Origin: Pedobacter quisquiliarum
Lineage (GTDB): Bacteria; Bacteroidota; Bacteroidia; Sphingobacteriales; Sphingobacteriaceae
DNA length: 64,000 nucleotides
Direction: 5' to 3'
NCBI RefSeq assembly: GCF_014642175.1
Contig: NZ_BMIL01000006.1
Coordinates: 186,001 to 250,000 of the forward strand
Of the stretch, positions 51,839 through 61,028 are shown piece after piece (within the stretch, counting starts at the first letter, position 1; every line of letters begins with the position of its first letter). The position numbers and the translations under genes are program-made. The notes under the pieces were generated by a model that saw nothing but the letters and a program-made list of their open reading frames with translations, was not told the DNA's origin and made no database searches.

Positions 51839-54463
51839 ATGGCGAAAAATTTATTGATAGTTGAGTCCCCTGCAAAAGCAAAAACCATCGAAGGATATTT
51901 AGGTAAGGATTTCATGGTTAAGTCTAGTTACGGCCACATACGTGATCTGGTAAAAGGCGATATGGCTATTGATATCAGCAACAACTTTACACAGACGTAT
52001 GAAGTCCCTGCTGACAAAAAGCAGGTTGTGGCAGAACTTAAAAAGCTAGCAAAGAACGCAGAAATGGTATGGCTCGCATCCGATGAGGACCGCGAGGGAG
52101 AAGCCATATCCTGGCACCTTTTCGAAACGCTGAATTTAAAAGCAGAGAAAACCAAGCGGATTGTCTTTCATGAAATCACCAAACCCGCCATTCTAAGAGC
52201 CATTGAGGCCCCAAGAACCATAGACTATAACCTTGTGCATGCACAGCAAGCCAGGCGTGTCCTAGACCGTTTGGTGGGCTTTGAGCTATCGCCTGTACTT
52301 TGGAAAAAAATTAAACCTTCCCTATCTGCAGGACGCGTACAATCTGTTGCTGTACGGTTGATTGTAGACAGGGAACGCGAAATCAATAAATTTAAGCCAA
52401 GCGCAGCCTTCAAAATCTCCGCGCAATTCAATAACGGTAATCCGAAGGAGATTGTGCGTGCAGAACTTCCACAACGGTTTAGCGATGAAGCAGACGCAGC
52501 GAAGTTCCTTCAGGACTGCGTTAACGCAAACTTCAAAGTAGCCACGCTTGAAACAAAACCTGCAAAGCGTAACCCTGCAGCACCTTTTACCACTTCAACC
52601 CTGCAACAAGAAGCATCCAGGAAACTAGGATATAGTGTATCCAGGACCATGCAAATAGCACAACGTCTTTATGAAAGTGGAAAAATCACTTACATGAGAA
52701 CGGATTCGGTGAACCTTTCCGAAACCGCAGTGCAGGCAGCCGCTAAAGAAATCAATTCTGCATTCGGGGAAAAGTACCATCAGCCACGCGTTTATAAAAC
52801 GAAGTCAGCTGGCGCGCAGGAAGCGCACGAGGCCATCAGACCTACTTACTTCGACCAGCATACGGTTGCAGGTGATAGCGCTGAACAACGATTGTATGAG
52901 CTGATCTGGAAACGCGCAATTGCATCACAGATGAGTGAAGCACAGTTTGAGAAAACAACCGCTCAGATTGAAGTGAGCAGCAGACCCGAACGATTGATTG
53001 CAGAGGGCGAAGTCCTTAAATTTGACGGCTTCCTCAAAGTTTATCTTGAATCCAGCGACGATGAAGACGCGGAAGATGGATCAAACAACAATATGCTTCC
53101 GCCATTGCAAAAGAATCAGATGCTGTCTTTACAGCAGATGAATGCTATAGAACGCTTTTCGAGACCACCGGCAAGATACACAGAGGCCAGCCTCGTTAAG
53201 AAGCTTGAAGAGCTTGGTATCGGTCGTCCCTCCACATATGCACCGACCATCTCCACGATACAAAACCGTGGTTATGTAGTTAAGGAAGATCGTGAAGGTA
53301 GACAACGTACCTTTAATACCATCACCCTGGCCAATAATGAAATCAGTAAACAGACAAAGACGGAAATTACCGGAGCGGAGAAATCCAAACTGTTTCCCAC
53401 GGACATTGGTGAGGTTGTTAACGACTTCTTAGTTGAACATTTCAAGGACATTGTAGATTTCAACTTTACCGCATCGGTAGAGAAAGAATTTGATGAGATC
53501 GCACAAGGATTAAAGGAATGGACGAATATGCTTCATGCCTTTTACAAACCATTCCACGAAGAAGTACAGGTTACCCTTGACACTGCTGACCGTGCAAATG
53601 GCGAGCGCTTGTTAGGTGTGGATCCGGACAGCGGCAAGAATGTTTACGCTAAGGTGGGGAAATTTGGTCCACTTGTTCAAATCGGGCAATTGGATGAAGA
53701 AGAAAAACCAAGGTATGCCAGTATATCCAAGACGCAAAGCGTAGGTACAATCACCCTTGAGGAAGCCTTGGAGCAATTTAAGTTACCGTTTCAACTGGAA
53801 GATTACGAAGGTAAAGAGGTTTCCGTTGGCGTAGGCCGCTTTGGTCCATATGTGAAATGGGGCGACAGCTTTATCTCCGTGCCTAAGAACGAAGATCCAT
53901 TAACCATCGATTTCGAACGGGCAACTGAAATTATCCAGGAGAAAATCACGGCAGATGCGCCTGTCGCGGAACATGAAGGTATGCCTGTTACAAAAGGCAC
54001 TGGCCGTTTTGGGCCCTTTATTAAATGGAACGGCCTATTCATCAACGTGCCACGTGCTTATGATTTCGATAACCTCAGCAAGAAAGACATCACTGAATTG
54101 ATCCATAAAAAGGTTGAAAAAGAAGCAAACCGTTTCATTCAACAATGGACGGATGAAAAGATTGCGATTGAGAATGGACGATGGGGACCCTTCATTCGCT
54201 TTGGAAAGGATATGCTCAAGCTTCGTAAGAATCCAGCATCAAATGATAAGTATACGCCTGAAGAACTCGCTGCTTTAAGCCTCGACGATGTTAAAGCTTT
54301 GATTAAGGAACAAGTTCCTAATGCCTTTGAGAAGAAGGTGAAAGCAACAAAAAAGGTGACTGCAGATGGTGCTGAACCAAAGAAGGCAGCAACAAAGAAA
54401 GCGACAACGAAAAAGGCAGCAACAAAGAAAGCAGCGCCTAAGAAAGCAGTAGTTAAGAAGTAG
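51839..54463 (+). CDS. topA: DNA topoisomerase I
   Basis: 874 residues. Type IA enzyme that relaxes negative supercoils, balancing the gyrase also encoded here. Toprim domain LLIVESPAKAKTIEGYLGKD and DEDREGEAISWHL (metal Asp-x-Asp), active Tyr in ITYMRTDSVNLS, and GIGRPSTYAPTISTIQNRGY. The C-terminal part has repeated GRFGPYVKWG-type units in place of Cys4 zinc fingers. The last 40 residues are a Lys/Ala/Thr-rich tail (TKKATTKKAATKKAAPKKA), encoded by near-perfect repeats and likely to bind DNA. Confidence 0.97.
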   Translation: MAKNLLIVESPAKAKTIEGYLGKDFMVKSSYGHIRDLVKGDMAIDISNNFTQTYEVPADKKQVVAELKKLAKNAEMVWLASDEDREGEAISWHLFETLNLKAEKTKRIVFHEITKPAILRAIEAPRTIDYNLVHAQQARRVLDRLVGFELSPVLWKKIKPSLSAGRVQSVAVRLIVDREREINKFKPSAAFKISAQFNNGNPKEIVRAELPQRFSDEADAAKFLQDCVNANFKVATLETKPAKRNPAAPFTTSTLQQEASRKLGYSVSRTMQIAQRLYESGKITYMRTDSVNLSETAVQAAAKEINSAFGEKYHQPRVYKTKSAGAQEAHEAIRPTYFDQHTVAGDSAEQRLYELIWKRAIASQMSEAQFEKTTAQIEVSSRPERLIAEGEVLKFDGFLKVYLESSDDEDAEDGSNNNMLPPLQKNQMLSLQQMNAIERFSRPPARYTEASLVKKLEELGIGRPSTYAPTISTIQNRGYVVKEDREGRQRTFNTITLANNEISKQTKTEITGAEKSKLFPTDIGEVVNDFLVEHFKDIVDFNFTASVEKEFDEIAQGLKEWTNMLHAFYKPFHEEVQVTLDTADRANGERLLGVDPDSGKNVYAKVGKFGPLVQIGQLDEEEKPRYASISKTQSVGTITLEEALEQFKLPFQLEDYEGKEVSVGVGRFGPYVKWGDSFISVPKNEDPLTIDFERATEIIQEKITADAPVAEHEGMPVTKGTGRFGPFIKWNGLFINVPRAYDFDNLSKKDITELIHKKVEKEANRFIQQWTDEKIAIENGRWGPFIRFGKDMLKLRKNPASNDKYTPEELAALSLDDVKALIKEQVPNAFEKKVKATKKVTADGAEPKKAATKKATTKKAATKKAAPKKAVVKK
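54383..54432 (+). repeat. 20-bp direct repeat in the topA tail
   Basis: AAGGCAGCAACAAAGAAAGC occurs at 54383-54402 and again, without mismatch, at 54413-54432. The unit is in frame (30-base period), so recombination or slippage would change the tail length in steps of ten residues. Confidence 0.85.
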
Positions 54464-54484
54464 CACGAAGGTTCAATCCCTACA

Positions 54485-54889
54485 ATGAAAAAAGATCTGC
54501 CCGCGAATATTGTTGAAGACATTGCTATCGCAGTGGTTCTGATGAACGACACACCTGAAGTGGCGAGTTGGAGTGTGTACCTGATCAACTACAAGAACGA
54601 GACGCTTGAACATGTACTGGTAAGCTCTAAGGGCTACGGGGAGAAGGATGGTAAAATGGTCAAGACCTCTGTGCTTCGCCATGCACTGCGCGATGTAGAA
54701 CCGATGTCATTTGCCGTTATCGAAGCCATTGACCCGGCAGTGTTTGGCTTGACGAACGAATACCTCCTCAGCTTTTACATAGACGGAACGATCTACGACA
54801 AAAAGTTTATCTTTTTACCAGAAAGCATCATTGATGTAAATCTTCGGCATGTGCCCTTGCTCAATAAGCCGGGCGTGATGATCAAGTAG
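54485..54889 (+). CDS. conserved hypothetical protein downstream of topA
   Basis: 134 residues, soluble, with a compact alpha/beta pattern: DIAIAVVLMNDTPEVASWSV, YLINYKNETLEHVLVSSKGY and LLSFYIDGTIYDKKFIFLPE. No motif that I can name. I recall that similar proteins follow topA in other Sphingobacteriaceae, but cannot check. It starts 21 bases after topA, so it is probably in the same transcript. Confidence 0.7.
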   Translation: MKKDLPANIVEDIAIAVVLMNDTPEVASWSVYLINYKNETLEHVLVSSKGYGEKDGKMVKTSVLRHALRDVEPMSFAVIEAIDPAVFGLTNEYLLSFYIDGTIYDKKFIFLPESIIDVNLRHVPLLNKPGVMIK

Positions 54890-54905
54890 TCAACGGAACG
54901 TACGA

Positions 54906-55595
54906 TCAATTGGTGTGAATCAATTTTCTTGATATTGCGCCTACCACGAGCAGGTGTAAAGCACCGGTAAAAAAGACTGCGTAGATCAGGCTGATGCCAG
55001 GTATTTCCTGCGAAAAGTTTTGGTATGCAAATAAGCCTTCAGCAACCATATAGCAAAGTACAGCCCCGACAACAAGTCTGAAGCTTTCCTTGTTCACACG
55101 CAAATTTCTGAAAGCAGCCATCATAAACATCAGGCATGTGGTAAAGAGCCCCAACATCACCGGGATTTTCAGAATACCCAAATCCTTCCTAAGTACCAGA
55201 TAATAAGAAATGCTAATCACAAATGCTAAAGCAATCGCAATCCGCGCCCCTCTTTTATCAAGTTCAGGTGCCGACTTGAAGTCCAGGTAAAAAGCACTGA
55301 TAAAAAAGATTTGTGGCAGCAAATAAAACAGCATTGATGAGAACACCGTCGTGTATCGTTCCTGAAAGAAAGCGAAATATAGCAAGCCGATAATCGACAC
55401 GATTAAGCCAGAAAACACGCGCTTGTGAAATCTGCCTTTCAGTTTCGTATACCGTAGGAGCAAAACAGCCAGGACCGCCACATAGGCGATATTCAATATA
55501 TTCAAAAATGCGGCCTGTTCTGTAAAGTAAAGCAGTAACTGGATTATGAAGACAGGAATGAACAGGTAATGAACTCTTGATTGGCTAGGCGGCAT
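54906..55595 (-). CDS. YhhN-like (lysoplasmalogenase family) membrane protein
   Basis: About 229 residues, eight predicted transmembrane helices. The second half has the family-like pattern GLFTTCLMFMMAAFRNLRVN then ESFRLVVGAVLCYMVAEGLF. In typical YhhN proteins this segment holds an SD pair; here it is Ala-Glu. The family includes vertebrate TMEM86 lysoplasmalogenases; the bacterial role is uncertain. ATG 55595 is chosen; the longer frame begins with TTG. Assignment is moderate because it rests on a few motifs. Confidence 0.6.
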   Translation of the reverse strand: MPPSQSRVHYLFIPVFIIQLLLYFTEQAAFLNILNIAYVAVLAVLLLRYTKLKGRFHKRVFSGLIVSIIGLLYFAFFQERYTTVFSSMLFYLLPQIFFISAFYLDFKSAPELDKRGARIAIALAFVISISYYLVLRKDLGILKIPVMLGLFTTCLMFMMAAFRNLRVNKESFRLVVGAVLCYMVAEGLFAYQNFSQEIPGISLIYAVFFTGALHLLVVGAISRKLIHTN

Positions 55596-55677
55596 ATGGA
55601 TGGATAATATTGGACATAAAAAAGTCAACTATGCTGCTGCACAATTGACCATTTTATCTTAAAAGCTATATGATAAC

Positions 55678-55989
55678 TTAGAAACTTCTTTCTCTATTGT
55701 TGTTGTTACGCTTGAAACCGCCGCCAGCATTTCCGCCGCCGTTACCTGGTTTTTCCTGCGCTTCAGCAACCTTAATACGGTTACCATTATAGTCGCCGCC
55801 ATTCATTCTTTTGATTGCCTCTCTTGCCTCATCATCATTCGGCATTTCAACAAATCCAAAACCACGACTCTGACCAGTCTCACGATCTTTTATAATCCTA
55901 AGTGACTTAACTGGACCAAAATCGCCGAATACGGCTGTTAATTCCTCTTCCCCTACTTCTAAAGGAAGTCCTGTAATAAATATCTTCAT
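55678..55989 (-). CDS. RRM-type RNA-binding protein
   Basis: 103 residues: one RNA-recognition motif with RNP2 (IFITGLP, residues 3-9) and RNP1 (SRGFGFVEM, about 41-49), then a Gly/Asn-rich tail (GNGGGNAGGGFKRNNNNRER). This is the common bacterial cold- or stress-induced Rbp type. It probably acts as an RNA chaperone. It has a good promoter and no terminator that I could see. Confidence 0.95.
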   Translation of the reverse strand: MKIFITGLPLEVGEEELTAVFGDFGPVKSLRIIKDRETGQSRGFGFVEMPNDDEAREAIKRMNGGDYNGNRIKVAEAQEKPGNGGGNAGGGFKRNNNNRERSF

Positions 55990-56008
55990 TAATGTTTAAA
56001 AATTTACA

Positions 56009-56041
56009 CAAAGGTAATTAAATTACTGCGCTAAATTGCAA
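56009..56041 (-). promoter_or_regulatory. promoter of the RRM protein gene
   Basis: Minus strand: TTG (56041-56039), 22-base spacer and exact TACCTTTG box (56016-56009). The start would be about 13 bases before the ATG. Confidence 0.5.
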
Positions 56042-56105
56042 TTGCATTGTAAGTAATCTCAGTTATTAAGCCCTTTATGATTATGTACTTGGTTTATTTA
56101 CTTGC

Positions 56106-56516
56106 TTAGCTTAATGTCGCCTCCAACGTAATTTCTAAGTTGTAAGCTTTGCTCACCGGGCAGTTTTCTTTTGCACCCTTAGCAATCGTTTGAAACTGCT
56201 CATCTGATAAATCAGGAACACTAGCCTTGGTCACCAGATGAGAACTTGTAATCACGCCATTTTCCAAAGAAACTGTTGCTGTGGTTTCAAGTGTTGTTGG
56301 CGTAAATCCAGCTTCCGTAAGATCTGCACTTAGCTTCATGGTGAAACAACCCGCATGTGCTGCAGCCATAAGTTCTTCGGGGTTCGTTCCTACACCTTCT
56401 TCAAAGCGGCTTTTAAAAGAATATTGCGTTTTGTCAAGCGTAGTACTTCCTGTACTAAGTGTTCCACTTCCATCTTTTACTGTTCCGGTCCAGATTGCGG
56501 TTGCATTACGTTTCAT
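56106..56516 (-). CDS. OsmC-family peroxiredoxin-like protein
   Basis: 136 residues of the OsmC/Ohr family. The two redox cysteines are in AAHAGCFTMKLSADL (about Cys57) and KENCPVSKAYN (about Cys119). The N-terminal pattern (GSGTLSTGSTTLDKTQYSFK, SRFEEGVGTNPEELM) favours OsmC over Ohr. Detoxifies organic hydroperoxides using cell thiols. Single gene. Confidence 0.94.
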   Translation of the reverse strand: MKRNATAIWTGTVKDGSGTLSTGSTTLDKTQYSFKSRFEEGVGTNPEELMAAAHAGCFTMKLSADLTEAGFTPTTLETTATVSLENGVITSSHLVTKASVPDLSDEQFQTIAKGAKENCPVSKAYNLEITLEATLS

Positions 56517-56632
56517 AATTTATTGGTTGAATAGGTTAGTAGATTTTTGCCCAGTAAACCTGGGACTAGTTATATCACTGAATAAACACTATGGCTTTAT
56601 AATGGTTTTTATTCTTTAGAATTTCTAACCTA

Positions 56633-59059
56633 TTAATTTTTATCTCTGTTACGGTTTAGCTTTACTTTGATCTTTCCATCTTCCCCATCAACAGCAACAA
56701 GGTGCAGCACAATTCCGCGCATTCTATTTTCCATTTTTTCCTGTTTACTGCTGCCTTCATCTTTCTTTGGATTTCGCAAAGGGACGTCCATGGTTATGTT
56801 CGTGCCTTTGTTCATAGCATAAATTCCTGCAACGTCCAGGTTAAGCACACTGGAATTGATCTTCATCGGCCGGATGTTTACTTTTTCACCACGTACATCA
56901 AGTGCTCCACCAAGATCACCAAAGGTGATATTATTCAAATCCCTAAGTGGAAATGCAAACTTTCCAACATCTATAAGTGGCTGGAAGTTCAGTAATGCGC
57001 CATTTTTAAGGTTGAAGGTGATCAAACCGTTTAAAGAACTAGGAAGTAGAATTCCCCTGTTGGAAATCCGACCATTGAGCTTCACTTTAGAGAATAGATT
57101 CCCACTAATGTTGTCGTGCCGAATCGCTTGTAAGCCGAAGTTGTCAAAGCCATAAAACAGGCTTTTTACATTGGCATTTGCGACCACGGCGTTGATAGCA
57201 AATCGTGTTGCATCCCCTGTCTGATACAGATTGCCCGTAACGTTAATTGACCCATTCGCATGCTTTACGCGTGTATCCCGGATCTGAATACCACTTTCAG
57301 ATACGTATAATTGGGCGGTCGCGTCTGTGGCTAAGAATTTTTTGTAATAGATCTTATCCACCTTCAGGTTCAGATTGACCTTACTAGAGTTGAAGACATT
57401 GTTCAAATCCCTTCCGAAAGTTCCTTTTGACTTATTCTTTACCTGCGTAACATTTGGACGAGCATTAAGGAAGCCCAAAAACTCACCCAGATGTAGTTGT
57501 GGGCTTTTGATTTCCCAGTTGAGGACGATCTTCTCTGGCGCGGTATAATAAAGGTTCAAGAAGTTTCGTATACTGCCTTCCATGAGCAAAATGCTCTTAC
57601 CACTTTGAAGTCGTAAGTCATTGATAAATAAATCTGGTCCTGTAAACTTAAGTGAAATGCCAGTGTTTTTAAACCTCAAATTTCTGGGCTTATAATTTAC
57701 GTCCGCATTTTTGATGTTTACATAGCCTGTGAAGTATGGCTTCCTAAGCATCAAATCGACAAGGTCGGCGCTATAGGTAAGGTTAAGATCTGCTTGCCCC
57801 CCGTTGAAATTAAGTAAGTCCTCCCCTACAATCGCATTTAATTTAGAAATGTCAAACTTAGACTTCACCACCCCTGTTGCCACAGGCGCCTTAAAGTTAT
57901 TGATAAATGCGGTGTCAATGGAAAAAGGGATCTGTTCATACGCGCCTTTGAAGCCAAAAAGTTTAATTGCAGAATTCTCATCCGTTAATCCTCTGCCCTC
58001 GAAAAAGTTATTCGTGTACATTCCTCTGAAACTACAGCTGTCTACCGTCCCTCCCGGTGTAGTTAGCACGTTGTCTTTAACATCCGCAACTACATTGATG
58101 AGTGGGTCGCCACCAGGCCCCATATTCCCGACAATAGCACACTTTACGTCGATCGGATTCTTAAGATTAAACTGATCAAGCCGTTTCTTGATGTTCGGTG
58201 CGAGTAGCGCGGCTGCATTCCTCCAGGCAATTTTGTCCGCCCGAATATTGATGGAGAATGTTGTTGGTTCTTTACTGGTGTTGAAGCTTGCCCCAATCAC
58301 GAAATCATTGTCGCCGATCTTTAGTTTGTTCTCTGCAACTTGTATGACAGATGAGTCGGCGTTGAAGTTGATGTTAAAAGGGCCTTTAAGGCGCTGGTTT
58401 TTTATGAAACTACCCCGCTTTGTATTGAAAGCCAATGAATTTACTAAGACATCGAGGTCCACATCTGCTTTCCAACCTTTAGAAGGATAATCCACCTTAG
58501 CCGATAATTCGTCTACCGCAAATTGAAACAACTTGTTTCCTTTTTCATTGTTCACAACAAGCTTCAGGCGTTGTAACATGACTTTCCTAATCTCGGTAGA
58601 AGACGAAGTACTTTCATCCGGAGCAGTCGTTGCCTTCTTGTTCTTTTTGAAAACAGAGGTGTTGGTATAACCAGTGGAGTCGGTATAAAGGTATGCCGAT
58701 GCGTCGGCAATGTCAATCTTGTTGATCTCCACGGTACCGCGGAAAAGCGCAAGTGAGTTGACATTAATCTTAATGTCCTTTGCCTGTAATAAGGTGTGTT
58801 TATGAATATTCCATCTCTTATCTTTTAGCTCAACATTATTGAGCGTAAGAGAGACACCGGGTAGCCCACTTAGAAGTGTAGGCTCCATATTACCAATTAC
58901 GAGGGAACCGTCAAGGTTCTTGTTCAGTTCCCTCGTAACTAAAGTAAGTATATAAGCTTTGTTCGCATTGACATAAACGGCCAATGAAATGAAAGCGACT
59001 ATTAAGATAAGAACTAAAACGACTAGCGTCCTGAAGGCAATTCTCAACCAGTTTGGCAT
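56633..59059 (-). CDS. AsmA-family inner-membrane-anchored protein
   Basis: 808 residues from ATG 59059 (MPNWLRIAFRT). One N-terminal transmembrane helix (LVVLVLILIVAFISLAVYVN) is followed by a very long, beta-rich periplasmic part with the AsmA-like repeating groove. The conserved C-terminal block (LNGLITFNLKNGALLNFQPL, then IDVGKFAFPLRDLNNITFGD) matches AsmA family members. AsmA-like proteins are thought to bridge the envelope and carry phospholipids to the outer membrane. No transporter neighbours are present. Confidence 0.9.
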   Translation of the reverse strand: MPNWLRIAFRTLVVLVLILIVAFISLAVYVNANKAYILTLVTRELNKNLDGSLVIGNMEPTLLSGLPGVSLTLNNVELKDKRWNIHKHTLLQAKDIKINVNSLALFRGTVEINKIDIADASAYLYTDSTGYTNTSVFKKNKKATTAPDESTSSSTEIRKVMLQRLKLVVNNEKGNKLFQFAVDELSAKVDYPSKGWKADVDLDVLVNSLAFNTKRGSFIKNQRLKGPFNINFNADSSVIQVAENKLKIGDNDFVIGASFNTSKEPTTFSINIRADKIAWRNAAALLAPNIKKRLDQFNLKNPIDVKCAIVGNMGPGGDPLINVVADVKDNVLTTPGGTVDSCSFRGMYTNNFFEGRGLTDENSAIKLFGFKGAYEQIPFSIDTAFINNFKAPVATGVVKSKFDISKLNAIVGEDLLNFNGGQADLNLTYSADLVDLMLRKPYFTGYVNIKNADVNYKPRNLRFKNTGISLKFTGPDLFINDLRLQSGKSILLMEGSIRNFLNLYYTAPEKIVLNWEIKSPQLHLGEFLGFLNARPNVTQVKNKSKGTFGRDLNNVFNSSKVNLNLKVDKIYYKKFLATDATAQLYVSESGIQIRDTRVKHANGSINVTGNLYQTGDATRFAINAVVANANVKSLFYGFDNFGLQAIRHDNISGNLFSKVKLNGRISNRGILLPSSLNGLITFNLKNGALLNFQPLIDVGKFAFPLRDLNNITFGDLGGALDVRGEKVNIRPMKINSSVLNLDVAGIYAMNKGTNITMDVPLRNPKKDEGSSKQEKMENRMRGIVLHLVAVDGEDGKIKVKLNRNRDKN

Positions 59060-59107
59060 ATATATCGATGTAAATATCAATATAAGGTTAAACTGACAAA
59101 AAAGTTC

Positions 59108-60622
59108 TTAAAGGACTGGTATTTCGGTTCTTAATTTTAGTGCATGTGAAGTTTGCGTACGTAAGGTCTCCATTAACACAGGATCATCGCTTAACGACAA
59201 GCCATAAGATGGAATCATCTGGCTGAGTTTCGCCTGCCACTCGGGTTTAGACACATACTGAGGGAAACACCTGGACATTAAGGTCAGCATGATCGAAACC
59301 GCAGTAGATGCACCTGGAGATGCACCAAGCAAAGCTGCAATAGAACCGTCGGCAGCCGAAACGACCTCAGTTCCAAATTCAAGGATACCGCCATGTTTCT
59401 CATCCTTCTTAATCACCTGTACACGTTGCCCGGCAGTTTCAAGTTCCCAGTCACCTGCTTTCGCAGTAGGCAGATACTCTCTTAACGCCTGAAGGCGATC
59501 GTCTTGAGACTGTCTCACCTGATTAATAAGGTATTTTGTAAGCGGCAGATTATCCAGACCTGCAGCTATCATCGGCATAATGTTATTCGGCTTGATTGAA
59601 AGTGGTAGATCCAGCAATGATCCATTCTTCAGGAACCTCGTTGAAAAACCAGCATAAGGTCCAAAAAGCAGCGCTTTCTTACCATCGATCATACGGGTAT
59701 CCAGGTGTGGAACCGACATCGGTGGAGCACCTACAGAAGCCTTACCATATACTTTCGCATTGTGTTGTTCAATAACCTCAGGGTTTGTACACTTCAGCCA
59801 TTGTCCACTAACAGGGAAGCCACCAAAACCGTTGCCCTCAGGAATACCCGATTTTTCCAACAGCGGTAAAGAACCCCCACCTGCGCCAATAAATACGAAC
59901 TTTGCAAAGACGTTTCTTTTTTCACCTGTGATTTCATCCTTAACCCGTACTTGCCACAATCCGTCTTTTTGCTTCAGTTTCTTAACTTCATGACTGAAAT
60001 GCATTTCTACTTTTTCCTGTTCTTGAAGTCTGTTGAACATCATGCGTGTCAGCGAGCCGAAGTTCACGTCTGTACCAAGGGTCATGCGTGTCGCAGCCAC
60101 CTTTTCCGCAGGATTACGATCTTTCATCACCAATGGCATCCACTCGCGTAGTTGTGCTGGATCCTCAGAATATTCCATACCATGAAAAAGCGCACATTTC
60201 TGCAGCACTTCATAGCGGGTTCTCAAGAACTTAACGTTTGCTTCACCCCAAACAAAGCTCATGTGCGGGATGCTGCGAATAAAGTTTTCTGGGGCATCAA
60301 CCAATTTGGATCGCACCAGGTACGACCAGAATTGTTTAGATACTTCAAAGGATTCGGCAATGGATACTGCTTTAGCAGTATCAACAGAGCCGTCAGGCTT
60401 TTGCGGCGTGTAGTTCAACTCGCAAAATGCAGAGTGTCCGGTGCCAGCATTGTTCCATGCGTCAGAACTCTCAGCTGCAGCGACATCCAGTCTTTCAAAA
60501 ATTTCAACCGTAATTCCTGGTTCAAGTTCTTTAAGCATTACACCTAAAGTTGCACTCATGATTCCGGCGCCGATTAATACAACATCTACAGTCTTATCAG
60601 ATTTATTTTTAGTACGGGTCAC
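59108..60622 (-). CDS. mqo: malate:quinone oxidoreductase
   Basis: 504 residues, FAD-dependent, peripheral membrane. Oxidises malate to oxaloacetate and passes electrons to quinone, standing in for or alongside soluble malate dehydrogenase. FAD motif [17 protein letters not shown], then [20 protein letters not shown] (substrate-site segment typical of Mqo), [39 protein letters not shown] and [20 protein letters not shown]. The start is GTG 60622, since no ATG precedes the FAD motif. Confidence 0.96.
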   Translation of the reverse strand: MTRTKNKSDKTVDVVLIGAGIMSATLGVMLKELEPGITVEIFERLDVAAAESSDAWNNAGTGHSAFCELNYTPQKPDGSVDTAKAVSIAESFEVSKQFWSYLVRSKLVDAPENFIRSIPHMSFVWGEANVKFLRTRYEVLQKCALFHGMEYSEDPAQLREWMPLVMKDRNPAEKVAATRMTLGTDVNFGSLTRMMFNRLQEQEKVEMHFSHEVKKLKQKDGLWQVRVKDEITGEKRNVFAKFVFIGAGGGSLPLLEKSGIPEGNGFGGFPVSGQWLKCTNPEVIEQHNAKVYGKASVGAPPMSVPHLDTRMIDGKKALLFGPYAGFSTRFLKNGSLLDLPLSIKPNNIMPMIAAGLDNLPLTKYLINQVRQSQDDRLQALREYLPTAKAGDWELETAGQRVQVIKKDEKHGGILEFGTEVVSAADGSIAALLGASPGASTAVSIMLTLMSRCFPQYVSKPEWQAKLSQMIPSYGLSLSDDPVLMETLRTQTSHALKLRTEIPVL

Positions 60623-60735
60623 AGTATTCTTTTTTGAGCAAATTTACAATAAAAACCAGGCCACAAAAACCATTGCTATGTAATATTAGCTTTATCAAAG
60701 AATCAGTTTACACATCTGTCACTTTTTACATTTAT

Positions 60736-60765
60736 TTTGACACGAGCGTACAACATTTACCTTTT
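60736..60765 (+). promoter_or_regulatory. putative promoter of the PhnA-domain/DUF5686 pair
   Basis: TTTG at 60736-60739, an 18-base spacer and TACCTTTT at 60758-60765 (7 of 8). A second box, TAATCTTG, lies at 60773-60780. Confidence 0.4.
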
Positions 60766-60815
60766 TAAGCTGTAATCTTGCAAATTCTTAGCTAAAATAT
60801 TAAACGATTATAAGG

Positions 60816-61025
60816 ATGGATGTAAAGGATAGCAATGGAAATCTCTTGAAAGACGGAGATTCAGTGATTTTAATTAAAAGCTTACCCGTAAAAGGTACTT
60901 CCATCACCTTGAAAAAAGGAATGGTGATTAAAAATATCCGACTAACAGAGGATGATGCTGAAGTGGAGTGCAAGGCGGAGAAGATGCGCGTAGTTTTAAA
61001 AACCGCTTTCCTGAAAAAAGGCTAG
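60816..61025 (+). CDS. PhnA/YjdM C-terminal-domain mini-protein
   Basis: 69 residues equal to the PhnA (alkylphosphonate utilisation) C-terminal SH3-like domain: LKDGDSVILIKSLPVKGTSI, TLKKGMVIKNIRLTEDDAEV. The full YjdM protein is about 110 residues with an N-terminal zinc ribbon; that ribbon is absent. Despite the family name, PhnA does not belong to the C-P lyase core, and its role is unclear. Three bases separate it from the DUF5686 gene, so the pair is co-transcribed. Confidence 0.87.
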   Translation: MDVKDSNGNLLKDGDSVILIKSLPVKGTSITLKKGMVIKNIRLTEDDAEVECKAEKMRVVLKTAFLKKG

Positions 61026-61028
61026 TTA

